Of a stretch of DNA of 64,000 nucleotides, positions 13,079 through 25,834 are shown piece by piece. The DNA comes from Vanilla planifolia (lineage: Eukaryota > Streptophyta > Magnoliopsida > Asparagales > Orchidaceae), in assembly GCA_023846275.1 (NCBI GenBank), contig JAIUJO010000141.1:268001-332000 (forward strand), read 5' to 3'. Positions within the stretch are counted from its first letter, which is position 1; every line of letters begins with the position of its first letter. Position numbers and translations under genes: made by a program. The notes beneath the pieces are model-generated. The model was not told the DNA's origin and did no database searches. It saw only the letters and a program-made list of their open reading frames with translations.

Positions 13079-14620
13079 TCTAAAACTATCCCATAAGCCT
13101 AGCTAAAGTAAAATGCACTCATGTCGATTAAGCTCAAGTAAGCAAAAGTAGCCTTTAGTCCGGACCACCAGAACTCAGTAGGGTCAAGCATTATCTTGGT
13201 TTGGGTGAGGTCTTGAGCATAGATTGTGTAAGGTATGGGAAGTAATTCGTTGTGTAGAACGTATCTAATGCGCAATGGGTCGATTCTAACACATAAATGT
13301 TAAACCCTTAAGATACGATTTCCCTAAGTGATGCAATCCATAGCATGCTAACAGGAGACAACCACATTTAGACACACATTAAATGTGTGTCTGACATTTT
13401 TATGTAGATGAAATACATTACATATCGTACCTAGTAAAAATGAAGGGTTTTTATACATCCTACAACTCAATTCTTATGCATGCATCAATTGTCCTTATCA
13501 AATCATTGATTAGACAAATAAGAGTTCATTAGACAAAAAGATTGCTTCATGACTCAGATTAGATGATAAAAACCACATCTAATTTTATCATATTATTAGC
13601 ATTCTCTTTGACATATCAGCTAACTTATTATTGACTCAAACATCTCAAAGCTCTACACTTCAAGTCCTCCACTATTCAATTATCCATAATTCTTGTACTA
13701 TTGTAGTCAATGATCTGATAGGGTAGTTCTTTTTCGATCTTATTCAAGGGCTCCATTCCGTTGCACCTAATCACTAATTCCAAAGCTCTTTTTTGTGCCA
13801 TTGTAGAAGCCATATGGAAAAGTTTCTTAGCCCTTTGCTAGCATCTTGTAAAATTATTTTACCATGAATTCTAATAGCTATGATAAAGAATTTTTTTATA
13901 AAAACCCTACTATTATGTTTGAAAAAGCTAATGAATGTCAACATAATTTTCAGATGTCAAAAAGGTGTTCCATTATATTCTACTATTGTAAAATCTTTTG
14001 GTAACACACTATTATTTAACACTCAAAGTTTAAAACCCTTCCAACTAGGCCTAAAACTTTTATGATTTCATTTGCTAATGTCTCTTCATTGTTTTGATCT
14101 TGTTGTGTCTTGCTCTATTCATCAAAAAGCACTAGAAGTTATAAAATTTATCAGAATTTTTTTCTTGTTGCATAATTTATCAAAATTTATTAGGTTTTGT
14201 TTGATCTTGCAAAAAAATTGAGTTTCAATTGAGCTCACAAAAGACTAAGTTTTTTTGGACCTATAAATGGTAATACGTTTGAGGCCAAATATTAGGAAAA
14301 ACATTAAGTTATAATTTTTATAACATAAGTGCTTTTCTTAACCATAGTTAAGGGTGGACATAAGTTATAGTTTGAAAAAAAAACCTAAAAATTTTTGTGT
14401 AATGTTTTTATCTTTTAATTTATGTTCTTTCTTAATATTAAAAATTAAAAGATATTTACGTAAATTTTTTATACTATTGCTTTCTAAAAAAGGAATATTA
14501 TTTCTTTAAAGAATTGTTCAAAAATAAATGCTTTAAAAAATGTTAAAATATTTTATACCATAAAATTTAACATCCACTTTTGGGATTCCCACATACTCAT
14601 TTTACTTTAAAGTGAACAAG
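13077..14620 (+). repeat. Probable 3' LTR of the copia element
   Basis: Direct-repeat partner of 7648-9250. Aligned blocks keep a steady offset (about 5418-5436 bp in the left half and 5347 bp in the middle), as expected of two LTRs that differ by indels. Within it, 13370-13392 is a near-perfect palindrome (AGACACACATT / AATGTGTGTCT) missing from the 5' copy. Similarity fades after about 14620, so the LTR end and any target-site duplication are not resolved. Confidence 0.65.
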
Positions 14621-17600
14621 ATGAACAATACTTTATTGTAATAAAATTACTAGTTAAATAGTATAACTTAATTACTAAAGCATGCTAATTAATAAATAAT
14701 CTAGACAAACATAACTTTATTTGACCATATTCATCTTTTAAACTTATAGATGAAAAGGAAGTGTATAAATTATTTTTTCCTAGTCATGACAAAAAATATG
14801 AATTGGCAAACATTATCAAGTTAATCCAACTTTATGGTTTAAGTGAACTTATCCAAGTGTAAGCTTTTCTTCCTTTATATCTTTTTATTTCTTTAGCTAT
14901 TCATGCTCACACTATGTTCTTTCTCCTCTTCACTATTTATCATCTAGGATAGAAGTACATCATGGGTCTACAAGCTAATTAAGTAATTCAACCTATACAT
15001 AAGTGCCCATAGTTCCTTAATCCATATTATTGATCCCTAACTAGAATTAAGCAATGCTAATAACATCGTCTGAATCGCATAATCTAATGTAAGCTCCTCT
15101 ATTGAACTTGTTTCCAAATTTAAATTTTGGGAACCTTAATTTCAATAATTGGATTAAAAGCAACTAAAGCAAAAATCTAGCATAAAATTTTTTACTAGGC
15201 GATGTGCAAAATTTTTATGTAACTATGCGATTCTACAATTTGTGCATGATAATAACAATACATACATTTTTCATTTCATAATGTAATGATTCTCTTACGC
15301 AACACCACTTTCATCTTGATATATTTATAAGTTCACATTAATGGTACTCTATGATACTTGGTTCAACACACTTGTGACAATTTGCCTACTTTTATTGTTA
15401 TGCTTGTATCACCCTTCACTTCACACTCATATGACCACAAGATCATGGTAATTTTTTTCATTAATGTATTTCCATGCTATTGCAATTAGTTTAGTTAACT
15501 AGGTCTTATAGTTGAACGTATTTCTCTCGATGTTATACTACATGACACCATATGTTGTTGTATGGTCATGTTGCTCAATAAAAAGCTTTTCTTCTTTTGC
15601 TATATTAGATCTAAGTTGCTATATTTCTTATGACAATATCATACTAATATTATGCCCCTATTATATAGCTATGATCAAAGTCTACTTGAATAGCTTATTA
15701 AGAATTTCATCATGATTATTTTAGTTAACCAATCCTATCATACTATTAAGTAATATAGTAGTGTACAATATTTATTGTTAGGATCTAAGTGAAGACTTTG
15801 GTAAAATGCAATTTATCACCTTCTACTAGCAAACCAAATGATTCTTAATAGAGACACAATTAGAATCAAACCAACTTATTTCTAAAATTTACAAAACTTT
15901 AAGAAAAAAAATTAAATAAAACATATATTTTCTAACCAAATCAAGTTGTGCCTTGGTCATTATAAGCATTAAAAAGGATCATACCATAGACTTTTGAGCA
16001 TAAACAAGAAGAAGTGAAATGAACCTCGAAGCATTGCATTGTAACACAAGTCTCCAACAGTAATATGGAATTTAAATGATGATACGAGCTTTTTGGAAAA
16101 TGAAAAAAATAATTTTCAAAACATGTGCATTATTCGACTATTTGTTTGTCTTATTCTTATGAATCAAAATCATATTTATGTCAATAACTTTGGGATGCAA
16201 TCATCCTAAACTCATTGAATTAAGGTTGTTACCTCTCTGAGGATATTTTCTTTTCAAGAAATATGATAATAAGAGCATTTTGTTGCAAAAAATTTCAAAG
16301 GCATTTTTTAAGAAAATGGTAATCTTACATTTTCGTTAGATTCCGCATTAAACCACTATACCATATGGGATATTCCTTTATCGTATATAAGTTAAATATT
16401 GTAGGGGGTTCTCTTTGTATATGTTACTTTGCGCATTTTGTACCTTGCAAAATGTACAAAACAAATGTACAGTATTATTTATAGATGGTATTTTTTTCTT
16501 TCTCTTATTACTTTAAGCATAATATACAAAACATGAATTGACAAACTAATGAAATTTAAATCATGGACATAAAGTCAAAATTATTGTTTCATAAATGAAT
16601 GTCAATTCGAGGATCATATATTGTATGCTCTCTATGCTCCTTTAATACCATGAAAGATGTGCAATGTAAGGAAGGGCAATACACAATGCAACCTATAAAA
16701 ATTCTAAATACTTACTTTTTACTAAAGTCCAACTCGATAATGTATAAAAATTTTTTAAAACATCATGTAAATGCTCTGTTTTTTTATTTTTAAATGATAA
16801 ATCGAGAAATAATTTAGTTTTTCCACATTGAAGATAAATTTTGCAAAAGTGTTTATTCTAAAATGTACAAGTAAGAAAGCTTGGATTATACAACTACTAT
16901 AATAAGTAAAAAAAATATTCTATGTTTAACAAGTAAGATGTGATGATTGTGTACTATAATAACGACAATTTTATTGCACCATATGGCTATGAGAATTAAT
17001 ATTTAGAGGGAAACAATTTGTTACAATGTGAGTATTAGTATATCATTTCAACGTACCAATACAAATTTTAGCGTCATACAATTTTGACCAATGTGGTTAC
17101 AGGTTAGTAACGACATATTTACCATATCGTAGAATACAACAATAAATATGATACAAGTAAACTATTTAAAATTGAATAAATTGAGCTTGTTTGTATGAGT
17201 TACTTTTGATGCTACCCACTCGAATTGAAGTGTCTAAGATCTAGAAATTGGAAACAACTTGGATAGAGATGGTGAAGAGGAAATAAATTTAACATATGCA
17301 CAAATAGTAGAATGCTTATGTCCTTAATAAGAAGAAAAGGTGATATATCTTAATCATTCTAACAATATATTTTATGATTTAAGGATTTGTTTTGGCTATA
17401 CAAGGTCTTATGATATAATAGGGTTGGACATTTTGTAACATTCTAGTCATGAGCACTTTTAAGATCACTACTTGATAAATAGTTAGAGAAGAGAAGCTAA
17501 CAAAAATGAAGCAAATGTGAAATCTCAAGCTTGCTTCACGAAGAAGAAGACAATACCTCTATTTTGTGTGGGCATTTCCTTTGTTTCAAGGGTAGGAAGC

Positions 17601-17867
17601 CTTTGTTTAGCATAAATTCCTAGAAGCATATTAAGCTAATAATAATTAAGTAAAAATCCACAAATCATGTAAGTAGAATATGAACTGAGATCTATTGCTC
17701 TTTTCTCTTAATGCTAAGATTTTGCATGCTGAACTTTGCCTATCATGATAATAGCCAAGTCATGATATTTTAGCTTCATAGATAAAATCCCTATTTATGT
17801 TTGCAAAAAATTTCCTTCCTAAATCAAGCAAGATTTTAAAAATTTAGATAACTAAAATTATGTCACA
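14621..17867. other. Unclassified non-coding island sequence
   Basis: No gene, satellite phase or recognisable transposon protein seen. Open frames such as 15512-15715 and 16599-16793 are short and of biased A/T composition. The right part (about 17200-17620) is less A/T-extreme and could be the upstream part of the LTR-like region that ends at 19284, but I have no pairing to show this. Confidence 0.4.
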
Positions 17868-19284
17868 TGTTGGAATAGGACTCTATGATTGCATTATGAA
17901 ATTGTGCTTGCAATAATCAACTTCTTGTTATAATATAAATAATGATAACGCTTTCTATACTTGCTTAGGTGAAGGCATTAAGTTATTGCAATTATTTTAC
18001 ATTGGAATGGAAAGAAACTATGTGGCTAAAACTTGCTTGTTAAATATGAGTTATTTATGGGCTTTGCATTATGAAATAAAAATCTTAAATGTCTAAATTA
18101 TTCATGATGTTATTATTTTTTTTTTTTGCTAAATGTAGCTTTTTGTTATGTGCATTTCCCAAAAGAGTTGAGTTTTATGAAAGGAACTTCAATTAATTAT
18201 GAAAGCCAAACTTGTTAAGGGTGACTAGTTCCATAAGTAATACGGTTTCCAATGAGCATTCGATTTCCAATGAAATGCAATTTTGATGTTGAGATTTCAT
18301 TTATACAATTATGAGTACTTGTGATAATTGAGTAAAGTAAATTGACATTGTCATTTTTATTACAATACAAAATTCTTGATTGAAATATTTCTTAAATGTT
18401 AATGCTTAAAATTTTCAATTAAGCTCCACATTAAGGAAATGATAAGTACATACATGTATGGTCTTGTTTAAATTTCAAATTTTTTTTTAAGGTTTTGAAT
18501 TTACAATATCTAAAAAACCTATAATACCATAAAATTATTATCGATTTATGTTATATTTATATCAAGCATGCACATGAAGATATGATTTGAGTTTCTCTTT
18601 TGAATGTTGCAATGGCAATCCTTTTGATTTTGCTAATTATGTGCCAAATTGAGAATTACCATTCAAAGGCTTGAACTAAAAAGTGTGAAAGGCTTTGTGT
18701 GTCTATAGAAAATGTCTAAATTTTTTACATTTTTTAGTTCAATGAAAAAGAGATTATGAATTAAAAATTAAAAAGGATAACTATTAAATTTCATCACCTA
18801 AAACATAGTCTAAACACTTATTATAGTTTCCCAAGTGAACCTAAGGGTTGGCTTTAAATAGTTACAGGTTTAAAGTTTAAATGCATAGGATTTGAAAACT
18901 CAAACTTGCTTATTAAATTTGGCAATTTATGACTTGGAATTTAAATTCCTAAGGTTTAAAATTTTAAACAAGAAAAAGTTTAAGCACCCAAGAAAAACTA
19001 ATTTGGGTTAAAACTAAGTCTTGACTTGAAAACACATTAGAAGAGATGAAGGATTACAAAACAATTGGGCACAAATTAAGATAAAAAAATCTTAAGTGCT
19101 ACAATATTTACAAAAGAAAGAAGTTGAAATTTGGGATAGGATTATGAATATGAAGTTGATGGTGAGTCCTTGAAAAAACCATGTTTTTTCTATGATTTGA
19201 AGAAATGTTAAGGGAGTCGAAAGGGGATAATGGTTATATTGTATTAATGTTATTTTAATTGCTATATAAGGTCATGAGTAGTCA
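17868..19284 (+). repeat. Candidate LTR ending at 19284 (left member of an inverted pair)
   Basis: Inferred from its right end. GGTCATGAGTAGTCA at about 19270-19284 is followed seven bases later by a good Met-type primer site, as at a 5' LTR/leader border. The matching - strand junction at 21903 has a similar end (AGATCATGTGCATCCA). Inside, 18860-19020 is a TTTAAA/AATTT-rich stretch that loosely resembles the reverse complement of 22240-22360. The start (TGTTGGAATAGG at 17868) was chosen only because it has an LTR-like first hexamer and gives a length close to the right-hand partner. It could be wrong by hundreds of bases. Confidence 0.35.
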
Positions 19285-19291
19285 TAAATTA

Positions 19292-19303
19292 TGGTATCAG
19301 TTC
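19292..19303 (+). other. Candidate retrotransposon primer-binding site
   Basis: TGGTATCAGTTC matches 10 of 12 bases of TGGTATCAGAGC, the plant initiator-Met tRNA complement used by most copia and many gypsy elements. It sits seven bases after a CA that could end an LTR. An ATG follows at 19343, but the frame breaks after seven codons. Confidence 0.5.
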
Positions 19304-21883
19304 TTGGATTGAAGACTTAGAGAGTACGTTGGGTGGCATTTATGGCTCATAATAGGTCTTTTTAACGGATGTAGTGTGTCAAGTTTACATATTAGGCATG
19401 AGAGCTGTTAGGGCAACATTCTTGAATGATACATTTATGTTATAGATAATCCTTTGATGTTCCTTTGATCTTGGAAAATGAAATCACTTGGAATGATGTC
19501 ACTTGATAAGAAACTTTACATTTTTTTGGCATAGCACATCATGTAGTTAAACCAAGAAGATAGCCCACAAAAAAAGTTAGGTTAGTCAGATATACCATAT
19601 GGTAAGGCTTCCACCAAATTATTTGGTCTAGTTGACAACCACATGCTCATTCTAGATCAATAACAGACCATGGACTTGGTTGTCACATAGTAGGAAGAGC
19701 TTTGAATTTTTATGATTCCAAGAGTGATACACAATTGCTCATGTGAGTAGTAGCGCCTCGATGGTGGACTTCTACATCATGTTCTAAGGATCCTCGGGTA
19801 GTTATGCTCCATTGATCTTTTGAACATTGTGAGAGACCATAGTGTAAGGCACCTAGTAAAGGCCTCTGTGGTTATTAAGGATATATAGTCACCCAGAGGG
19901 AATGTGATTATTAGGACCTAGAACACTCACTAAGGATATCATGACCATAGAGGGAATGCCAAACAATTGGTAGATGTCTTAGCATCCACTTTGCTTTTCA
20001 TTAACTTGTAGGTTCAAATATCTTTTATGATATCACTAGAAACATCGATAATTTTAATTTGCTAGATATGTGATTATATTATTACGTTATCATTCTTATA
20101 AGAAAGCTTGAGAATTCTCCATTTAGCATTGTTCACTTCCTTCTAATATATCATCTATAGGAACAAATTAATAGGAGCTGACAAACACTTAAAAAGAGAG
20201 TATTAGGCTCAATACTTTAAAAGATCATTCATTTGTTGGTATTTTATGTTGTAGTTTTTTATTCATAAAAGACAATATCATTATATTTGTTGAACTTTTG
20301 ATTGTATGGGTTTATTCCAATGGACCATGAGATCTTTTATTTTCAAATTTCATGTGGTAGACATAGACTTTTGGATACATTAGGGAATATGCAATGTGTT
20401 ATTCGGTACTATGGATTTGTATAGATATTTTTTATCATAAGTTACCGAGAAACCTTTCATGCCATTTTAAAGCTACTTCTTATGCTAAAGTTACTTAACA
20501 TGGAGTGAACAAATTCTAGACATAAATAGGGGTGTCTTTTGGTCTGTGGACAAGGATCATCTTGGGAAGAACACCACAAGAGTATCGATTATGTTAGGAA
20601 ATTGCCACACAAAAGTTTAATCTCATGCCAAACGAGTGAAAGGTCTCTAGCAAAACTCATTGACAGGTGATTTGGTTTAGTTGTTCACAAACAAAAAAAA
20701 ATGTTGTTAAAAGGTTATGGTTCAAGCAAATTATGTTATAATAATTTCATGATTTTCTATCATCATTGGCATCTTTAATTATTACTACTATAATGATTAT
20801 CATTTATTATAAAAATGAACTACCAAAAATTATTTATTTAAAAATGAGAATGAAAATCATCACATAACTTAAAATTGAAGATTTCTAGATGCTACAATAT
20901 TTCTTTGTGTAGTTGTTAATAGTATCGTCAAAGAGGACCCAGTAAGTCACAAAAAATATCATAATCAGCACCATAATATATCATATTGATCACAAGTTAT
21001 TTGAAACTCCCTAAAGAATATCTGATACTTCACCCAAGTCTGACACTTATCTGATCACATTCGATAGTTTACAATCTAGGCTTTACTTATTACATGGACC
21101 AACCCATAGAGCCATAAAGGTAATCATAAAGCATGTGTCACTAAGACAAGTAATCATACAAATATGAAATCTCTTCTACTATCCTATTATGGCACATGGC
21201 CAACAAGAAATACTCCATTATTGATCCAATGGTTCCAACAAAAGATTTGTGTATCATGTGGACAAAGCCTTAGCCATAAAATGTCATCATATTTTGTGTT
21301 TGACCACCAAAAGCTCACACTCACCCATGATCTCTCAAGACATCCTAATTGTGAGGCATGTAGCCTATCTAGTGGGAGTCCATCCATTTCGTATATATCT
21401 AACTTATCTCACACCATCTTCTGTGTCTACTATTGCGGTCTACAACATCGTAATCTATGCCATTATTAATAGACTTTCTTATTTAACATTATGATTGTTT
21501 TACTTGAAACTAACTAGGTTTACCTGACCCCAATCTATCATCCATGGTTTTTCCAAATCAAAAATCATTAGTTAACTATCTTGTTCTCTTATAAATCTAC
21601 TCAACAATTTGGCTAGCTTAGGGTTTTTACTACGACATAACCTACCTCTTTGCTATATTTTTTATTCTAATTTCATGTATTTGAGTTGAATCCTCAACAG
21701 TAATATATGAATCCATGGCTTGAACAAATTAAGTCATAATTGTTGCTCTTTAAACATGATTCACATGAATTTCACTATCGAATCTCTCTTTCCTCATAAA
21801 GCAGCCTGAGCCACCTATCTTTACCAATGGACTCTCTTGAGTTGCCCACTCATGAAAAACTACTATCTAGCATGTCAATCCAT
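19304..21883. other. Leader/internal remnants between two inward-facing primer sites
   Basis: Between the + primer site at 19292 and the - primer site at 21884. Two short stretches look like inverted copies: 19600-19740 (+) and the reverse complement of about 21130-21300, sharing GATCAATAAY, a TTGTTGKCCAT/TTGGTTGTCAC-like segment and ATTTNTATGATT. This would fit two related elements with their internal regions facing each other. A 55-bp tandem duplication (TAAGGATAT...AGAGGGAATG) lies at about 19876-19985. Open frames of 66-101 codons at 21164-21494 on both strands match nothing I recognise. No pol motif was seen, so the internal regions are mostly lost. Confidence 0.35.
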
Positions 21884-21895
21884 GGCATAATACCA
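21884..21895 (-). other. Candidate primer-binding site, - strand
   Basis: Reads TGGTATTATGCC on the - strand, 8 of 12 with TGGTATCAGAGC. The flanks also resemble those of the site at 19292: ATTATGGTAT across the site and GGATTGA shortly after it. This supports a common origin for the two junctions more than the primer site alone does. Confidence 0.4.
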
Positions 21896-21902
21896 TAATT
21901 CA

Positions 21903-23310
21903 TGGATGCACATGATCTCACTGATTAAACAAATTAGATCAAGATTTAGTAAAAATTTAATTCATCATGGGTCCTTCAAAATAGACATCTTACTCACCCT
22001 TATTTTGTTCTAACTAACATCATCAAATGATGGCCTCATTTAGAGTGTCCTTAAGTCTCACCAAATACTTTATGATCTTAATTAAACATTAATTCTTAAC
22101 ATGAGGATTGATAAACTTAAAACATTAATCATTAGAAATTTTACTTACCAAAATTCCTAAGTTATTCTAAGCATTATATGTGTTTCTTTTTAGTCTCAAT
22201 TTAACCACATTCATATCTAAGATTCTTTGGTTCTCAAACACAAACTAGTTTTGAGTTTCAAACTTAAGAAATTTAAAATTTAAAAAATAGATTTTAAAAT
22301 TTTAGATCTAGAGCATCCATATTTAAAATTTAAAACTTTTGAATTTTAAATCCTACAAAATATAACAACTAATTTCTATGTTCTTGTCTTCAATACTATA
22401 ATTTCACAACTGCAATTTTAGCAAACATACAATAATAGTGAGGTTAAGTTCCTTTCTAGTTACCTATTACTCAACAAAACAAAAAGATTTTTGTTGCACA
22501 AAATGAAGACTTAATCTTTCCCTAGCCTACATTAATGGTCACTCAAAACACCATAAATCCAACCACAAGAACTCTCACAAGCTTACTCACCATATAAGAA
22601 ATCAAATGTCATTTTCTAGGTTTTTTCTTGCATTCCATGTCCACCACTAAGCCTTACAATCAACCTCTATGCAAAACCTAACTCATTAATTCCATTTTTT
22701 TGTTGTAAAATTCATTCCAAGCTTTTCTTTTGTATGAAGGAAGTCTTGCTAGAGTCATAATAATAACTTGTGCTATAATTTGAGAAGAACTTCCCTAGGT
22801 TTCGAAACTATGTTTTTCCAAAGAATTCACTCTAAGTTTTCCCATTAATTGGAATGATTCATAGCTAAATTATTCTCCACAATGTCTAATAAATCTGAAT
22901 ACTTCAAAGATATATTAGCTATATGTTTATTGTAATTGTTCTAAGAAAACATATGTCAACAAAAAACTTAAATTAAATAAAGAAATCTCAAAAAATCTTA
23001 AAATAACATTCATGGTTAGCTTTCCTCAAAAAACATACATTCGTCCAACATTTTAATAATTTAGTTATAATTAATCCTAAAATGATAACAATACTTTATC
23101 TTTAGTATAATCATTCCTTTTGGCATGGAAAGTTAAATAAATTTTGATAAATGATGTTTATGATTGCATATATCTTAATTCCATCAACTAAATTGAGACT
23201 TGCAAGGAATTTCAAATAATAAGCTCAAACAATACACAATATTCTATAATGTTGGGAACTTTTATGCTAAAAAGCATTTTGTAATCATCATATTCTTGTT
23301 GAACCCAAGA
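21903..23310 (-). repeat. Candidate LTR, right member of an inverted pair
   Basis: If real, it is an LTR read on the - strand, ending at the TG at 21903 next to the primer site and starting near 23305-23310, where satellite resumes. On the - strand that start would read TGGATGTCTTGGG. The body is non-coding with TTTAAA-rich tracts at 22240-22360. The outer limit rests mainly on where the satellite begins, so the element border and the satellite border may not be the same event. Confidence 0.35.
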
Positions 23311-25800
23311 CATCCAATGCTTTCTGATGGAGATGAAATTAATGTCATTAGACTTCTATGCATGAGCTCTATTAAATTAAATATTTATTTTTTATATTTT
23401 TAGATATTTTATTTTCCAATGTTTTTGCATGATTTACAAGAAATTTCAATTTATACTTTATTTGATGACGAAAGATGTTATAGTTCACCTCTTTACTATC
23501 TTAGAGTACAACTTTTAGATAAGTTAATATAACTTCTTTTAATTTTTGTTCTAATTATATTATATGACTATGTAACTCCAAAAGTTATTTCTAGTGACAT
23601 TTACATTGCTTTGATGTGCTATATTACATCACTTCAACTTATCCCATTTTAGCTTTAGTATATTCATATACATATATATCTCATATTAAAATACAAATTT
23701 ATTGTTACATATGCATATTTATTTTTGATAAACTTTTCATTTCATTATTTTTAAAAGTTTTGTTTGAATTACGAGATGTATGATGAGATATTTATATTCG
23801 TACATGATTCAATAATTGATAATGCTACACACTATCTCCTTGCAATCGTGGAATATAACATGGCATTATAATTTATCTCATTTCTTCGAATAGTTTCCAT
23901 TGATTTGGTTATGATACTACATAACTACAATTTATAGTTTGGGTGATCATTATGCTGCTTTGATTTCATTTGATATGTTAAATAAATTTATCTCTTTTTA
24001 GCTTTACTTTATAGTTTTCATAATGTTAAAATAATAATTAATATTTATTTATACTTAATTTTGCTGATTTTTTTTCATTAATTCAAGTTCAAAATATAAC
24101 AAAACTAATGCCATTGGATAAGTTTCACTAAGGTCTACTTAATTAAATTATTTTAATATTTTGGATTATATTTTTAAATTTTTTTTGTTCTTTAACAGAT
24201 ATTTTTGCTCATATATGACTTAATGATTGAGAATGATAAACACAAATTCCTTAGTATCATAGAATGCAGCTATTTTACAAAATTTATCCCATTTCTTCAA
24301 TTTTTTAGCTTTAGTTTTATTGGAGTCTTATGAAATCAAATTCTCTTCATGTGTGCTTTTTACATCACTTTCACTTGGTTTGATTACATTTTTTTTCAAT
24401 TTATTTCATTTTACCATTATTATCTACTCACATAATATTAAAATAATAATTTATTATTATTTATTCTTTTCAACTTTTGCAATTCACAATAATTCAAAAG
24501 TTGGTTCAATTGAGATAAAATAAATGTCGTATTAGTAAACTAAAAAAGTTTAATCCAATAAATTACGAAGTTTTATATATTTTTTAAAATAGTTTTAATT
24601 TTATAGAATTTCATTATGCATTATGATAGATTTCTTTTGTTCTTAACTTAATGATAGAGTTGACTACATTCAATCATCTTAATTTCTTAAAATGTATCAT
24701 CTTTATATAATTTACCCTATTTCTTAAAATAATTTTAATTTCATTTTGTCATGTTATAATGAAAATTTAATTCTCTTATGTTGTGATCTTTTAAAACATT
24801 GATTCCGTTATATTGCATTGTTTGAATTTATATCATTTAAACTTTCTCATTTATTTCTAAAATAAAGAATAATAATTTATTAATATTTAAATTTATTTTC
24901 TTTTGTAATTATTAATAGTTCTAAAGTAGGTCTATTAGAGAGAATAAAAGCTATTTGACATTCCTCGATGCGCTCTATCCAGTTAGACATTTAATTAAGT
25001 ATATTTGAATATTTCATTTCTTAGAGCTTTGGCATAAATTACGTGTTACTTTGATTTGTACCTGATTAATAATAAATTAAGGTACAAAGTAGATCTTTTT
25101 TGTTTCATGGAATAAAACTTTCAAATCAAATCATTTCAAATTTTTTTCTTTCATTTGTTTGCATTATAACAAAACTCAAATAAACCTCTCGTATGGCCTT
25201 CACATTATTTTTAATTTAATTCATTAAATATCCATAATATAACCGATTTTTACTTTAACAAGTATTTACTTAGCATTAAAAATAATAAATCTTCTTATTT
25301 AAAGTTATTTATTTTGATTATTTATAGTAACTCCAAAGTAGGCCTTATGAATAAAAAAGAAATGTCATTGGAATCATCTAGATGATTATTATGTAATTAT
25401 ATATTGAATTTTATATTTTGAAATAGTTTTTGCATTTGTTTTTAGAACGATGAGAATTTTCTATTCATATCTTTTTTTACGATACATGCTCTCCCTAGTT
25501 TCTTCGAATGTTGCTTTTTCGTACAATTTGACTCACTTCTTTAGACACCTTACTTTGATTTTGTTATATTACTATAAAGCTATACTTCTCTTCCAATGTG
25601 ATTTTGCATCACTTTAATTGGGTTTTATTATGTGGTCTCAATTAATCTAATTTTAGCTTTATTATATATTTTCCTAACCTTTAAAAATAATTTGTTATTA
25701 TTTACTCCTTTTTAATTTTGTAATCCATACTATTTTAAAACTATGCCTGATTGAGGTGAAATAATTGTTGGTGGACACTTTTTCTCCAGCTCTATGCAAT

Positions 25801-25834
25801 TATATATATATATATTTATATATATATATATATT
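25801..25834. repeat. AT microsatellite inside satellite block B
   Basis: Two TA runs separated by TTTA within one monomer, just after its GAGCTCTATGCAATT-like landmark. It probably arose by slippage in an already A/T-rich part of the monomer. Confidence 0.9.

Larger units (their letters stand above)
7648..14650 (+). mobile_element. Decayed Ty1/copia LTR retrotransposon
   Basis: The structure is LTR-like copy (about 7648-9250), internal region with copia pol remnants in the canonical order (GAG-pre-integrase, integrase, reverse transcriptase, RNase H, 9805-12237), a purine tract at 12414, then a second LTR-like copy (about 13077-14620). The two copies align collinearly at an offset of about 5350-5430 bp over some 1.5 kb, at roughly 60-65% identity by eye, which indicates an ancient insertion. 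The outer LTR starts and the target-site duplication could not be placed. If the 3' LTR begins straight after the purine tract, each LTR would be about 2.2 kb. The gag gene is largely missing or unreadable. Confidence 0.75.

Noticed and set aside
21164..21494. Overlapping open frames of 66-101 codons on both strands as a possible gene
   Set aside because: No family motif and no homologous frame elsewhere in the window. The region looks like retrotransposon leader or LTR sequence, and overlapping frames on both strands are expected by chance in a less A/T-rich patch.
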